Part shown: positions 49,316-58,774 of the stretch, one piece after another
Numbering within the stretch: the stretch's first letter is position 1
Layout: the number at the start of each line of letters is the position of its first letter
Source of the DNA: Neomicrococcus aestuarii
GTDB taxonomy: Bacteria > Actinomycetota > Actinomycetes > Actinomycetales > Micrococcaceae
Direction: 5' to 3'
NCBI RefSeq assembly: GCF_014201135.1
Contig: NZ_JACHDR010000001.1
Span: forward strand, 1 to 64,000
Length of the DNA stretch: 64,000 bases
Made by a program: the position numbers and the translations under genes
Notes under the pieces: generated by a model
Databases searched by the model: none
What the model saw: the letters and a program-made list of their open reading frames with translations, nothing else
Told to the model about the DNA's origin: nothing

Positions 49316-51035
49316 AGAAGAGACCACGGATCAATCCCCGCTCACTCTCCGCCTCGAAGCTCTCGACGAAGCACGCACCCTCGGCGAGGGTCGCGTTGAA
49401 CAAGTCACTCTCGATGCAGCCCTCTTGGTGCTGGAACGCGCCGCGGCACGCCGCTCCCTGAGCGCTGAACACACGGTCGTGGGATTCTTCGGCGCCACCG
49501 GTTCCGGAAAGTCCACGCTCTTCAACGCTGTTACGGGCGAGAACATTGCACGATCGGCTGCGACTCGACCCACCACCAGCCAGCCGCTCGCCGGCATCTG
49601 GGGATCCGAAGGCGCCGGGCCGCTCTTGGACTGGCTCGACGTCGCCGAACGGCACGTCCTCGATAACGCAACCCCACAAAACTCGACCCCGCAGAACGCG
49701 CAGTCGGGCACCCAAGCCGGGGCTGCGTCGTCGTCCTCTGAAAAGGGAAGCGTCCGCAACTGGTTCCGCAAGGACCCGAAGGTGCCCGGGGGACTGATCC
49801 TGCTGGATCTTCCGGATTTTGATTCGACCGAGCTCAAGCACCGCGAGATCGTGGAGCGCCTGGCGGGCATGGTGGACGTCATTGTGTGGGTGCTGGATCC
49901 GCAGAAGTACGCCGACGCCACGGTGCATCACGATTTCATGCGCAAGTTCAGCGCGCACGGCGCCGTGACCATGGTGGTGCTTAACCAGATCGATCGCCTC
50001 AACGAGCGCGAGGTGCCGCAAGTGCTCGATTCCTTGCGCGGCATCATGGCGCAGGACGGCCTCACCAAGGTTGATTTGCACGCCGTGAGCGCGCGCACCG
50101 GACAAGGCGTGGATAAGTTGCGCGCCTCGATTCGACGCGTCGCCGATGAACGGGCTGCACTTTCCACCCGTCTGATGGCAGACGTGGAACGTACCTCCGA
50201 GGCGCTTGCTCAAGGCGCCACTTGGGAGCCGCTCGCGCAAATTGAAAGCGTGGACGAGCAACGTTTGGCACGGCAGCTTGCGCACGCCTCCGGCGTGGAT
50301 GTGGTGGTGCGTGCCGTGCAGCGTTCTTACGCTCTCGACGCCGGCGCGAAGACCGGCTGGCCCGTGACGCGCTGGATCTCGCGCTTGCGACCTGATCCGC
50401 TGCGTCGCTTGAACTTGAAGTCCAAGGACGTCAACCCGGCCGTGAACCGTACCTCGCTCCCTAAGCCGGGCGCCGCGCAGCGTGCTGAAGCCGATGGTGC
50501 CGTCCGCGAATTCGCCGATCGCGCGAGCACCGGCGCCCCCGATGCGTGGCGTTCCTCGATTCGCAAGGCTGCGCGAAGTTCCGCCGAGATCTTGCCGGAT
50601 CGTCTGGACCAAGCCCTCGCTAACACGGATCTGGCCGCGAACAAGGGTTCGTGGTGGTGGCCAATTTTCTCTGTTATTCAGTGGCTCGCACTCGTTGCCG
50701 CCGTGGTGGGACTGGGCTGGCTCGGCGTGCTCTTTGGCCTGCAGTATTTCCAGATTCAGCCTCCCGAAACACCCACCGTTGAAGGGTGGCCAGTTCCAAC
50801 CCTGTTGGTGGCCTTTGGTGTGCTGTTGGGAATTGTGCTGGGGATTGCGGGCTCCGTCTTCGCTCGCTTTGGGGCGAAATCGCGTGCGCGAACTGCTCGG
50901 AAGCGCTTGAACGAGGCCGTGCGAAAAGTCGCTCACGAGCACGTCACCGCCCCTGTCAGCGCGGAAATTGATCGCTACAACCGCTTCATCAACGCCGTCT
51001 CGCGCGCCCGAGGTCAGCAAGGGCGGCGTCGCTAG
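49302..51035 (+). CDS. Dynamin-like GTPase, second of a pair
   Basis: A 577-residue GTPase: G1 GATGSGKSTLFNAVTGENI, G3 LLDLPDFDST and G4 NQID are intact. Two C-terminal TM helices (WWWPIFSVIQWLALVAAVVG and VPTLLVAFGVLLGIVLGIAG) suggest membrane anchoring. A low-complexity insert between switch regions, about residues 123-155 (TPQNSTPQNAQSGTQAGAAS...), includes an exact copy of the recurrent 13-mer. ATG at 49302 overlaps the first GTPase; the stop abuts the thiL GTG, so the three genes are probably one operon. Confidence 0.82.
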   Translation: MVKHKEETTDQSPLTLRLEALDEARTLGEGRVEQVTLDAALLVLERAAARRSLSAEHTVVGFFGATGSGKSTLFNAVTGENIARSAATRPTTSQPLAGIWGSEGAGPLLDWLDVAERHVLDNATPQNSTPQNAQSGTQAGAASSSSEKGSVRNWFRKDPKVPGGLILLDLPDFDSTELKHREIVERLAGMVDVIVWVLDPQKYADATVHHDFMRKFSAHGAVTMVVLNQIDRLNEREVPQVLDSLRGIMAQDGLTKVDLHAVSARTGQGVDKLRASIRRVADERAALSTRLMADVERTSEALAQGATWEPLAQIESVDEQRLARQLAHASGVDVVVRAVQRSYALDAGAKTGWPVTRWISRLRPDPLRRLNLKSKDVNPAVNRTSLPKPGAAQRAEADGAVREFADRASTGAPDAWRSSIRKAARSSAEILPDRLDQALANTDLAANKGSWWWPIFSVIQWLALVAAVVGLGWLGVLFGLQYFQIQPPETPTVEGWPVPTLLVAFGVLLGIVLGIAGSVFARFGAKSRARTARKRLNEAVRKVAHEHVTAPVSAEIDRYNRFINAVSRARGQQGRRR

Positions 51036-52091
51036 GTGACGGCAGCTTCTTCAGATTCTTCAGTTCCCTCTGAGTACGACGACGCTGCTCGCTTCCCGCT
51101 AGATTCCTCCGGTGAGGAGCGGCTCATTGGCCGCTTGCTTTCGCGGTACCGTTCCGCTCCAGCTCTCTTGGGTCCGGGGGATGATGCGGCGATGATTGCC
51201 GCGCCAGACGGTCGCTTTGTGATCTCCGTGGACACTCTGGTGGAGGATCAGGATTTTCGTGTGGAGTGGCCCTCCGGTGTGCGGACGTCGGGGTATGACG
51301 TGGGTTGGAAGTCGGCCGCGCAGAATCTCTCCGACATCAACGCCATGGGAGCTATTGCCACCGCGGCCGTCATCAGCTTGAGCCTGCCGCGAGACACTCC
51401 GCTGGAATGGGTTGAAGGCGTGGCGCTGGGATTCTCGGCGGCGCTCGAACAACTCGGTGCCGGTCGCTGTTCCATCGCCGGGGGAGACGTGGGACGATCC
51501 GGAGAAATCTCCATCACCGCAGCAGTCACCGGGCACCTGTCCGGCGCTGAACCACGAGTGCGATCCGGCGCCCGACCACACCATGTCATCGCCGTGTGCG
51601 GTCACCTCGGTGCGGCTGGTGCTGGGCTGGCGTTGCTCGATCAGCCTGCAGCGAGCGGCGTTTCCGAACGTCCGTGGAGTTCCGACGAGCAGCGCTGCGT
51701 GGACCTGCAGTTGCGTCCGGAACCGCCATTACGTGAAGGCCCGGTAGCGGTTGCGCGCCGGGCGTCGTCGATGATGGACATTTCCGATGGCCTATTGCGC
51801 GATGCTGGGCGAATCGCTCGCGCGAGCGGTGTAGTAATGGCGATCGATTCGTCTGCTTTGACCTTCGACCTGGACATGTTGCGCGACGCGGGTGAACGCC
51901 TTGAAACCAATCCACTGAACTGGACGCTCACCGGGGGAGAAGGGCACGCCCTTCTTGCGACCTACGCGAGCCTCGAAGATGTTCCCAGCGGATGGCACGC
52001 CATCGGCGAAGTGCGCGCCGGCCAACCCCAGGTGCTCGTGGATAACCAGGAGCCGTCAGCGCTGGGGTTTGATCACTTCTCTGGGGTTTGA
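51036..52091 (+). CDS. thiL: Thiamine-monophosphate kinase
   Basis: A 351-residue ThiL of the PurM/SelD fold, making thiamine diphosphate from the monophosphate. Visible are LLGPGDDAAMI, SVDTLVEDQDF, KSAAQNLSDINAMGA, GGDVGRS and MDISDGLLRDAGRIA. The GTG start immediately follows the upstream stop with no gap. The N-terminal 28 residues are an extra Ser/Asp-rich extension that includes a motif variant (EYDDAARF). The stop codon lies in the second unit of a 19-base tandem duplication. Confidence 0.93.
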   Translation: MTAASSDSSVPSEYDDAARFPLDSSGEERLIGRLLSRYRSAPALLGPGDDAAMIAAPDGRFVISVDTLVEDQDFRVEWPSGVRTSGYDVGWKSAAQNLSDINAMGAIATAAVISLSLPRDTPLEWVEGVALGFSAALEQLGAGRCSIAGGDVGRSGEISITAAVTGHLSGAEPRVRSGARPHHVIAVCGHLGAAGAGLALLDQPAASGVSERPWSSDEQRCVDLQLRPEPPLREGPVAVARRASSMMDISDGLLRDAGRIARASGVVMAIDSSALTFDLDMLRDAGERLETNPLNWTLTGGEGHALLATYASLEDVPSGWHAIGEVRAGQPQVLVDNQEPSALGFDHFSGV

Positions 52092-52099
52092 TTACTTCT
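52062..52099 (+). repeat. 19-base tandem duplication at the thiL stop
   Basis: Units 52062-52080 and 52081-52099 differ at one base (GATCAC versus GATTAC). The second unit supplies the stop, so the duplication has set the C-terminus of ThiL. Confidence 0.8.
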
Positions 52100-52109
52100 C
52101 TAGTTGAGG

Positions 52110-52883
52110 TCAGCGCTCTTTGAGCGCATCGCTGAGCGCATTTGCGGCCTGAACAACCACTTCGGAGTACAACCGACCCGGCTGCCGCGTTAAACGCTCA
52201 ATGGGACCAGAGATGGAAACTGCGGCGACCACGCGACCCGAAGGACCGCGGACGGGAGCCGAAACGGAGGACACACCGGGCTCTCGTTCACCCAAGCTTT
52301 GAGCCCAACCGCGACGGCGGACAGCTGAGAGGATCGTTGGCGTAAAGCGCGCGTTGGCCAGTCCGTCGAGCAAACGCCCGTGATCCTCCCACGCCAACAG
52401 CACTTGAGCTGCCGAACCCGCCTTCATGGAAAGCTTGGTGCCCACAGGGATGGTGTCTCGAAGCCCCACAGGGCGCTCGGCGCTTGCCACGCAGACGCGG
52501 AAATCACCCTGCCGGCGGAAGACTTGGGACGACTCTCCGGTGGCATCCCGCAAACCGATCAAAATTGGACCCGCCGCGGTAGTGAGGCGATCTTCGCCGG
52601 TCGCGGCCGAGAGCTCAACTAATCGGGGGCCCAGCATGAACCTGCCCTGCAAGTCCTTGGCTGCCAATCGGTGATGGACCAAGGCTTGAGCAATGCGGTG
52701 TGCCGTGGGTCGGGCGATTCCGGTGCCCGTGACAAGCTCGGCCAGCGAGGCCGGTCCGGCCTCAAGGGCGTTCAGAATCGCGACGGACTTATCTACTACA
52801 CCGACGCCGCTCACGTGAGACAAAGTGTTCGGAATGTGCCCGCCCGAACCGAGCTGCGTCGTCGTCTCATCTGAAGAAGTCAT
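52110..52883 (-). CDS. ltbR: IclR-family regulator (LtbR/NdgR-like)
   Basis: A regulator of about 257 residues. The N-terminal winged helix is [21 protein letters not shown]...[14 protein letters not shown]; the C-terminal effector domain follows ([20 protein letters not shown]). ATG 52883 has AGAAGGAAC upstream; an earlier TTG would add seven residues. It is divergent from leuCD, as LtbR of corynebacteria and NdgR of Streptomyces are; those repress leucine genes. The gene symbol is by context. An exact copy of the recurrent 13-mer lies in the disordered N-terminal tail (TTTQ). Confidence 0.88.
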   Translation of the reverse strand: MTSSDETTTQLGSGGHIPNTLSHVSGVGVVDKSVAILNALEAGPASLAELVTGTGIARPTAHRIAQALVHHRLAAKDLQGRFMLGPRLVELSAATGEDRLTTAAGPILIGLRDATGESSQVFRRQGDFRVCVASAERPVGLRDTIPVGTKLSMKAGSAAQVLLAWEDHGRLLDGLANARFTPTILSAVRRRGWAQSLGEREPGVSSVSAPVRGPSGRVVAAVSISGPIERLTRQPGRLYSEVVVQAANALSDALKER

Positions 52884-52898
52884 ACAGCCATTGTTCCT

Positions 52899-52913
52899 TC
52901 TCAAAATATGAGA
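52899..52913. promoter_or_regulatory. Palindrome between the IclR gene and leuC (candidate operator)
   Basis: TCTCAAAATATGAGA has perfect five-base arms (TCTCA/TGAGA) around an AT-only centre. It lies 16-30 bases before the IclR start and 76 before leuC, where an autoregulated IclR repressor would bind. Not matched to a known consensus. Confidence 0.5.
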
Positions 52914-52988
52914 TGCAAGTCCGAATACTGGAATGCGAGGCGCCGTTGCGAGACAGTTAATGCAAGCAATTTTTTACCGGGAGGAATC

Positions 52989-54419
52989 ATGACTGGCATT
53001 CAACAGCCGCGAACCATGGCTGAGAAAGTCTGGCAGCAACACGTTGTCTCGCAAGGAGAAGGCGCAGGCGACGCTCGTCAGCCCGACCTGATCTACATCG
53101 ACCTTCACTTGCTTCACGAAGTCACCTCTCCGCAGGCATTCGAAGGTTTGCGCCTGGCGGGTCGCAAGCTGCGTCGGCCGGACCTGACCATCGCGACCGA
53201 AGATCACAACACTCCTACTTTGGACATCGACAAGCCCATTGCCGATCCAATTAGCCGCAAGCAAATCGAGACGCTGCGCACTAACTGCCAGGAATTCGGT
53301 GTTCGCTTGCACTCGCTCGGCGACAAGGAACAAGGCATTGTTCACGTCGTAGGGCCACAGCTGGGCCTCACTCAGCCAGGCATGACCGTGGTTTGCGGCG
53401 ACTCGCACACCTCCACTCACGGCGCTTTCGGCGCGCTGGCCTTCGGCATTGGTACGTCCGAAGTTGAGCACGTCATGGCGACTCAGACTCTGAGCCTGAA
53501 GCCCTTCAAGACCATGGCCATCACCGTCAACGGAACCCTGCGTCCGGGCGTGTCCTCGAAGGACATCATCCTGGCAGTTATCGCGAAGATCGGAACCGGC
53601 GGCGGACAGGGCTACGTTCTGGAATACCGTGGCACGGCCATCGAGAAGCTGTCCATGGACGCTCGCATGACCATCTGCAACATGTCCATCGAGGCTGGCG
53701 CCCGAGCAGGCATGATCGGTCCAGATGAGACCACCTTCGAATACTTGAAGGGACGCGCTCACGCTCCCGAGGGCGAAGACTGGGATGCCGCCGTTGCAGC
53801 GTGGCGCGATCTGCGCACCGACGAAGGCGCAACCTTTGACGCCGAGGTCATCATTGACGCCGACACCCTCGAACCATTCGTCACGTGGGGCACCAACCCA
53901 GGACAGGGTGTATCCCTTTCCGACAGCGTTCCATCGCCCGAAGACTTCGGTGACGAGAACGCGAAGAAGGCTGCCGAGAAGGCCCTGGAGTACATGGGCC
54001 TTGAAGCTGGAACGCCGATGAAGGATATTCGTGTGGACACGGTGTTCTTGGGCTCTTGCACGAACTCCCGCATGGAGGACCTGCGTGCTGCCGCCGACGT
54101 TATCAAGGGAAAGACCAAGGATCCGAACGTCCGCATGATTGTGGTTCCCGGATCTGCGCGCGTGCGCTTGGAAGCCGAAGCTGCCGGTCTGGACAAGATC
54201 TTCAAGAACTTCGGCGCCGAATGGCGTTTCGCGGGCTGCTCGATGTGCTTGGGCATGAACCCAGACCAGTTGGCACCGGGGGAACGTTGCGCTTCTACGT
54301 CCAACCGAAACTTCGAAGGCCGTCAAGGTAAGGGCGGACGCACCCACCTGGTCTCGCCTGTTGTTGCTGCCGCGACCGCCATTCGTGGCACGCTCTCCGC
54401 GCCAAGCGACCTGGCCTAA
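52989..54419 (+). CDS. leuC: 3-isopropylmalate dehydratase large subunit
   Basis: An aconitase-family subunit of about 476 residues that isomerises 2- to 3-isopropylmalate with LeuD. Features: [20 protein letters not shown], [4Fe-4S] ligand Cys in [13 protein letters not shown], and [15 protein letters not shown] 52989 follows GGGAGGAAT; a longer in-frame extension upstream is rejected. leuD follows after 38 bases, so leuCD is one operon. Confidence 0.97.
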   Translation: MTGIQQPRTMAEKVWQQHVVSQGEGAGDARQPDLIYIDLHLLHEVTSPQAFEGLRLAGRKLRRPDLTIATEDHNTPTLDIDKPIADPISRKQIETLRTNCQEFGVRLHSLGDKEQGIVHVVGPQLGLTQPGMTVVCGDSHTSTHGAFGALAFGIGTSEVEHVMATQTLSLKPFKTMAITVNGTLRPGVSSKDIILAVIAKIGTGGGQGYVLEYRGTAIEKLSMDARMTICNMSIEAGARAGMIGPDETTFEYLKGRAHAPEGEDWDAAVAAWRDLRTDEGATFDAEVIIDADTLEPFVTWGTNPGQGVSLSDSVPSPEDFGDENAKKAAEKALEYMGLEAGTPMKDIRVDTVFLGSCTNSRMEDLRAAADVIKGKTKDPNVRMIVVPGSARVRLEAEAAGLDKIFKNFGAEWRFAGCSMCLGMNPDQLAPGERCASTSNRNFEGRQGKGGRTHLVSPVVAAATAIRGTLSAPSDLA

Positions 54420-54457
54420 ACGTTCTGACTAGTAGTTTTCACAACTGAGGATTCATC

Positions 54458-55057
54458 ATGGAAAAATTCACAACCCATACCGGTGTTGGTGTTCCACTGC
54501 GAGCCAGCAACGTTGACACGGATCAGATCATCCCAGCCGTTTATCTCAAGCGCATCACGCGTACGGGCTTCGAGGACGCGCTCTTCGCCGGCTGGCGCAA
54601 CGACCCTAACTTCATCCTGAACCAGGAGCCCTACTCCGCCGGAACCGTTCTGGTGGCCGGCCCGGACTTCGGAACGGGTTCCTCCCGCGAGCACGCCGTG
54701 TGGGCGCTCAAGGATTACGGTTTCAAGGTAGTGCTTTCGGCGCGTTTCGCTGACATCTTCCGTGGCAACTCCGGCAAGCAGGGCCTCCTCGCTGCCGAGG
54801 TGGCCCAGGATGATATTGAAATCATCTGGAAGGAAATCGAAAACAACCCCGGCACCACGGTGACGGTGGACCTGGTTTCGAAGACGGTCACGTGCGGTTC
54901 AGTATCCGCGCCATTCGATATTGATGATTACACGCGTTGGCGTTTGCTGGAAGGTCTTGACGACATTGACCTGACGCTCACAAAGGCTGATGAGATTACC
55001 GCTTTTGAAACTACGCGGCCGTCATATAAGCCAAAGACGTTACCGGCAAAGTTCTAA
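54458..55057 (+). CDS. leuD: 3-isopropylmalate dehydratase small subunit
   Basis: The 199-residue swivel-domain partner of Leu[16 protein letters not shown] and [21 protein letters not shown] are typical. GAGGA precedes the ATG. A strong terminator follows. Confidence 0.97.
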   Translation: MEKFTTHTGVGVPLRASNVDTDQIIPAVYLKRITRTGFEDALFAGWRNDPNFILNQEPYSAGTVLVAGPDFGTGSSREHAVWALKDYGFKVVLSARFADIFRGNSGKQGLLAAEVAQDDIEIIWKEIENNPGTTVTVDLVSKTVTCGSVSAPFDIDDYTRWRLLEGLDDIDLTLTKADEITAFETTRPSYKPKTLPAKF

Positions 55058-55096
55058 TTGTCCCGCTGTAGTGGTTAAGTTGATGGGGATATGATG

Positions 55097-55127
55097 GGTC
55101 GGGCGTCTTAGGATGCCTGACCTTTTC
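55097..55127 (+). terminator. Intrinsic terminator of leuCD
   Basis: GGTCGGGCGTC (55097-55107) pairs with GATGCCTGACC (55112-55122), eleven pairs with two G-T, a four-base loop, then TTTTC. Confidence 0.85.
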
Positions 55128-55163
55128 ATGATGTCGTCTCAATCACTTGGGTAGGGGAGAGCT

Positions 55164-56003
55164 ATGGCTATGCGCCGCAAAGCGATCAAGGGAGCGGGCT
55201 TTGCTCTCGGCTTCGTTTTCCTAGCTGGTGCCATTTCGCCTTCGGTGGCGTTCTCCGAGCCAGTTGGCGTACCCGCGTCCGTTTTTTCGACTGTAACGAC
55301 TCCCACGCCCGAAGCTACCCCCACGGAAAGTCCTTCGGACCCTACTCCAACCGAGTCTCCCGTAGTTTCGGAGACGCCATCGCCCACTCCAGCGGCACCG
55401 ACAGTAGAAGCAACTCGGACTCAGAGACCGACGTATACGGTCCCGACTTCAGCCGTCACGGTCCCTCGCGCAACGCAGCAAGTCAGCGTCCCGCAACAGA
55501 ACACCGTTGAGCTGGATCCGGCGACAGGGTTTCAGCTTGACCCGACGAGCGGTTGGGCTATTCACCCACGAACTGGATTGCTGATCCGTCCCTCTGACGG
55601 TCGGTTAGTGGCTCAAGGATCGCTTGCTGAAAGTGACTTCTACTACGACTTCGATGCTCGTCTGGTAAAAGCTTTTGTTCCACCGTCCGCGGAAGCTTCG
55701 GAATCTCTTGACGCATCGAGCAGTGCGACTGAACTACCTTCCACGGAAGCCTCGGTGAGCACTGAAGCTTCCGAATCCGTTAGCTCTTCGGCCCGGAGCA
55801 CCTCAAGTAAGAAATCGTCTACTTCGGCTGCGACCGTGGGCCCAAGCGCAAGTTCATCGGATATTGGTGCAATGGACAGCACTTCAAATGAAGACGATTT
55901 GAGCGGCACCTATCAGTTTTTCGTGAATGCTGGAGTAGTTGTAATAGTGGTTCTATTGGGAATCTTGTATTACTCGAAAGTTTTCCGGAGGAGCAAGCCT
56001 TGA
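55164..56003 (+). CDS. Membrane-anchored Thr/Ser/Pro-rich surface protein
   Basis: I do not recognise a named family. The 279-residue product has an N-terminal signal (MAMRRKAIKG then a hydrophobic core), a Thr/Pro/Ser-rich stretch (about 45-110), a small central segment with tandem-like phrases DPATGFQLDPTSGWAIHPRT, GLLIRPSDGRLV, then a Ser/Glu-rich region, and a C-terminal TM helix (NAGVVVIVVLLGILYYSK) with a basic tail. No LPXTG-like sorting motif precedes the helix. It opens the AT-richer surface island. Confidence 0.65.
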   Translation: MAMRRKAIKGAGFALGFVFLAGAISPSVAFSEPVGVPASVFSTVTTPTPEATPTESPSDPTPTESPVVSETPSPTPAAPTVEATRTQRPTYTVPTSAVTVPRATQQVSVPQQNTVELDPATGFQLDPTSGWAIHPRTGLLIRPSDGRLVAQGSLAESDFYYDFDARLVKAFVPPSAEASESLDASSSATELPSTEASVSTEASESVSSSARSTSSKKSSTSAATVGPSASSSDIGAMDSTSNEDDLSGTYQFFVNAGVVVIVVLLGILYYSKVFRRSKP

Positions 56004-56079
56004 TGCCGACATCTTGGCTGGTAATCACCTTGGCATCCAGCTTCCGTGACATTTGCAATGTTGATTTCAAGAGAGCGCA

Positions 56080-57894
56080 TTGCGGGTGCTGAAAATTAAA
56101 AGAAATTCATCGTATTTATCGGCGTGGGTTGGCGCGCGCTCTTACCCGAGCTTTTTCTCACTGAGGCGCCCCCTCATGGATTCTTGGCGGGCTGAACCCG
56201 TTAGTTTGATAGTTAATCTCCATCGACGCAGAGGAACGGAACGTTCCGCCGCCGTCGTAGAATTTCTGAATCGCTTCTACGGTAAAACAAATCTTTGGAG
56301 CCTTTCTGCACTGACTGCTTTGTTGGCGGAAGATAATGAAAACTTGGAATCTCGTTTGCGGGCTGCGTTGGAAAGTCGCGTAACTTCCCGTGGCGCGAAG
56401 GTTCTCGCGGATATTGCAATCACGGCAGGTCATGTGAACTTGGCAGAACAGTTTGCCGCCTCTATCGAGAGTTCAGATCCTGGTGCCCGGCTGACGCGAG
56501 CCAAACTTATGTGGCACAACGGCGAGCTTTCCAGAGCAATTCATGAGCTAACAGGCGACAATCATCGTGTTCAAAAATTGCGAGCCGTGTATGAAGCTGA
56601 ACGCGAGGTCTTTGGTGGCTGGCGTCCTTCAGTAGAGCCAATCGTGGACTATCGGCCCATTCCGAATGTTGTACTCCATTTGTTGACGAATTCACTCCCG
56701 CATACATCGTCGGGATATACCCAACGATCTCACTCGCTCCTCTTGGAACAGGCTAAAGCTGGGATAGAAGTCCACGCGGTAACGCGGTTGGGCTACCCGC
56801 AAAGCATCGGGATTTCTCATACACATGGAGTGGATGTAGTTGATGGGATCAAATACCACCGAATGTATCTCGACGGTTCTCGTACCAACTTGCGTGATCA
56901 CCATCAGCAAGAGGCTGAAGATCTACTTGAGCTCGTCCAGAGAATACGGCCCTCCGTTATTCATACAACCACCCATTTCATTAACGGAATGGTGGCAAAT
57001 GCTGTTGCGCGTGCCGCTGGAATTCCGTGGATCTATGAAGTGCGCGGTCAACTCTCAGACACTTGGGCTTCAAAACGCGGACCTGAAGCGATCCGTAGTG
57101 AAAGATACCTATCGTTCAAACGTGAAGAAATTGAAATAGCACGTTCAGCTGACGCTGTGATAACAATCGGTCAGTATATGAAGAACTTACTGGTAGCACG
57201 TGAAGTGAGCCCAGAGTCCATTTCAATGTCTCCGAATGCAGTTGGAGAGGATTTCCTATTCCAGCCCAAGTCGCCAGAACAGGTACGCGAAGAACTGGGC
57301 CTGGACAGTGGATCGGTATATGTCGGAACCGTTAGCTCGCTTGTGGAGTATGAAGGCATCGAGACTCTCCTTCGAGCGTACGAGCTTCTTTTGCGTCGGA
57401 GAAATGATATCCGACTAATGATCGTTGGTGATGGCGAAGCTGGGCTCAGACTTCGCCGCACTGCAGCTGACATTGGCCTGAATCCGAACGAAATTTTCGT
57501 CGGTCGTGTTCCACGCGAGGAAGCAGTCAGGTATCACCAAGCGCTTGATATCTTCGTGGTACCTCGAAACGATCTTCTCGTTACCCGTGCCGTGACACCT
57601 CTAAAACCCGTGGAAGCGATGGCAATGGAGCGTCCAGTGATCGCCTCCGACCTTCCAGCTTTGAGGGAGATCGTGGTGGACGGGATCACTGGAGTTCTCG
57701 TACCTCCCGCCGATTCTGAATCGCTGGCAAGGGCAATTGAGGAATTGGTTGACGACGCGGAATTGCGCTGCCGCATGGGAAAAGCCGGTAGGGAAACTGT
57801 TCTCTTGAACCGAACGTGGAAGGGAAGCGTCAGCGCAAGCCTAGACCTTTACCAAAAGTTTGCCCAAGGAAGTGCATCTGTCGTCAATGACTGA
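56080..57894 (+). CDS. Glycosyltransferase family 4 protein
   Basis: Up to 604 residues from the TTG at 56080 (the start is uncertain; ATG 56176 is an alternative). The N-terminal part (to about 175) has helical repeat-like character (ALLAEDNENLESRLRAALES). The GT-B fold follows: THTTSSGYT-like SLPHTSSGYTQRSHSLL, YEVRGQLSDTWASKRG, MSPNAVGEDF, GTVSSLVEYEGIETLLRAYE, and the nucleotide-sugar motif RAVTPLKPVEAMAMERPVIA. It is homologous to the first module of the 1469-residue protein downstream and probably elongates the exported polysaccharide. Its stop overlaps the permease start by 8 bases. Confidence 0.85.
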   Translation: MRVLKIKRNSSYLSAWVGARSYPSFFSLRRPLMDSWRAEPVSLIVNLHRRRGTERSAAVVEFLNRFYGKTNLWSLSALTALLAEDNENLESRLRAALESRVTSRGAKVLADIAITAGHVNLAEQFAASIESSDPGARLTRAKLMWHNGELSRAIHELTGDNHRVQKLRAVYEAEREVFGGWRPSVEPIVDYRPIPNVVLHLLTNSLPHTSSGYTQRSHSLLLEQAKAGIEVHAVTRLGYPQSIGISHTHGVDVVDGIKYHRMYLDGSRTNLRDHHQQEAEDLLELVQRIRPSVIHTTTHFINGMVANAVARAAGIPWIYEVRGQLSDTWASKRGPEAIRSERYLSFKREEIEIARSADAVITIGQYMKNLLVAREVSPESISMSPNAVGEDFLFQPKSPEQVREELGLDSGSVYVGTVSSLVEYEGIETLLRAYELLLRRRNDIRLMIVGDGEAGLRLRRTAADIGLNPNEIFVGRVPREEAVRYHQALDIFVVPRNDLLVTRAVTPLKPVEAMAMERPVIASDLPALREIVVDGITGVLVPPADSESLARAIEELVDDAELRCRMGKAGRETVLLNRTWKGSVSASLDLYQKFAQGSASVVND

Positions 57895-58774
57895 ACCAAT
57901 GGCTCATTCTCCGGGTTCTAATCCAATTCACATAGACGTCTCAGGAATGCGGCGTCTCTACCGACGTCCCAGGTTACTCGACTATCTAGGCCAACTTTGG
58001 CGGGCACGCTCGTTGGCTTTTAGTGAGGCCAGGGCGGGAGTGCTTCTAAAGAATCAAAGAAGTTACTTGGGTGGAGTGTGGCTGATTCTCAATCCGCTGC
58101 TGAATGGACTAGTTTATTTCGCAGTATTCGGGCTCGTTCTTCAAGTCGGTTCTCGAGTCGAAAACTACCTTGGGTTCTTGCTCATCGGTGTGTTCATGTT
58201 TCAGATGACTTCGGGAACGATCAACCAGAGTTCAGACTCCATTTTCTCATTGCGCAAAGTTCTGTCAGGACTCTCTCTACCTGTTGCCTTGGCTCCAACG
58301 ATTACAACGATCAGGCGCTGGCTCGACGGGCTTCCGTCCTACTTAGTGATGATCGTAATGCTCATCATTATTCCTCCGGCAGAGACCCTCACCTGGAAAG
58401 CACTAATGATTATTCCTTTAGTGCTCTTGCAATTCGCTATGTCTTTGGGAATGTCCTACATAGCTGCCTATCTTGTTGCGAGAGTGCACGACTTAAGCAA
58501 TATCTTGACCGTCTTGATTCGCGGCTGGATGTTTGCTTCAGGTGTTATGTTTCCCATTGATGATATTTCAAATATTCATCCGACTTTGGGAGATATGGTT
58601 TATTGGAATCCTCTTCACCATGTGCTCGAAATTGCTCGGGGGATCCTCATCTATGACACATTGCCAGGATTGGATTCGTGGCTAGTGGTCCTAGGGTGGA
58701 CGGTCGCCGCACTCATGCTGGGACTGTTTCTACTTTGGCGACGAGAGGGAAAGTATGATCTCAGCGACCTTTAG
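57887..58774 (+). CDS. ABC-2 type polysaccharide export permease (TagG/Wzm-like)
   Basis: A 295-residue permease with about six TM helices and a cytoplasmic N-terminus; LLKNQRSYLGGVWLILNPLL and YWNPLHHVLEIARGILIYD are typical of TagG/Wzm exporters of teichoic acid and O-antigen. ATG 57887 overlaps the glycosyltransferase stop; a TTG at 57860 is an alternative. The ATPase-like gene overlaps its end by 20 bases. Confidence 0.9.
   Translation: MTEPMAHSPGSNPIHIDVSGMRRLYRRPRLLDYLGQLWRARSLAFSEARAGVLLKNQRSYLGGVWLILNPLLNGLVYFAVFGLVLQVGSRVENYLGFLLIGVFMFQMTSGTINQSSDSIFSLRKVLSGLSLPVALAPTITTIRRWLDGLPSYLVMIVMLIIIPPAETLTWKALMIIPLVLLQFAMSLGMSYIAAYLVARVHDLSNILTVLIRGWMFASGVMFPIDDISNIHPTLGDMVYWNPLHHVLEIARGILIYDTLPGLDSWLVVLGWTVAALMLGLFLLWRREGKYDLSDL

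Noticed and set aside
52974-54347. A 457-codon open frame antisense to leuC
   Set aside because: Shadow of leuC, which is complete and highly conserved.
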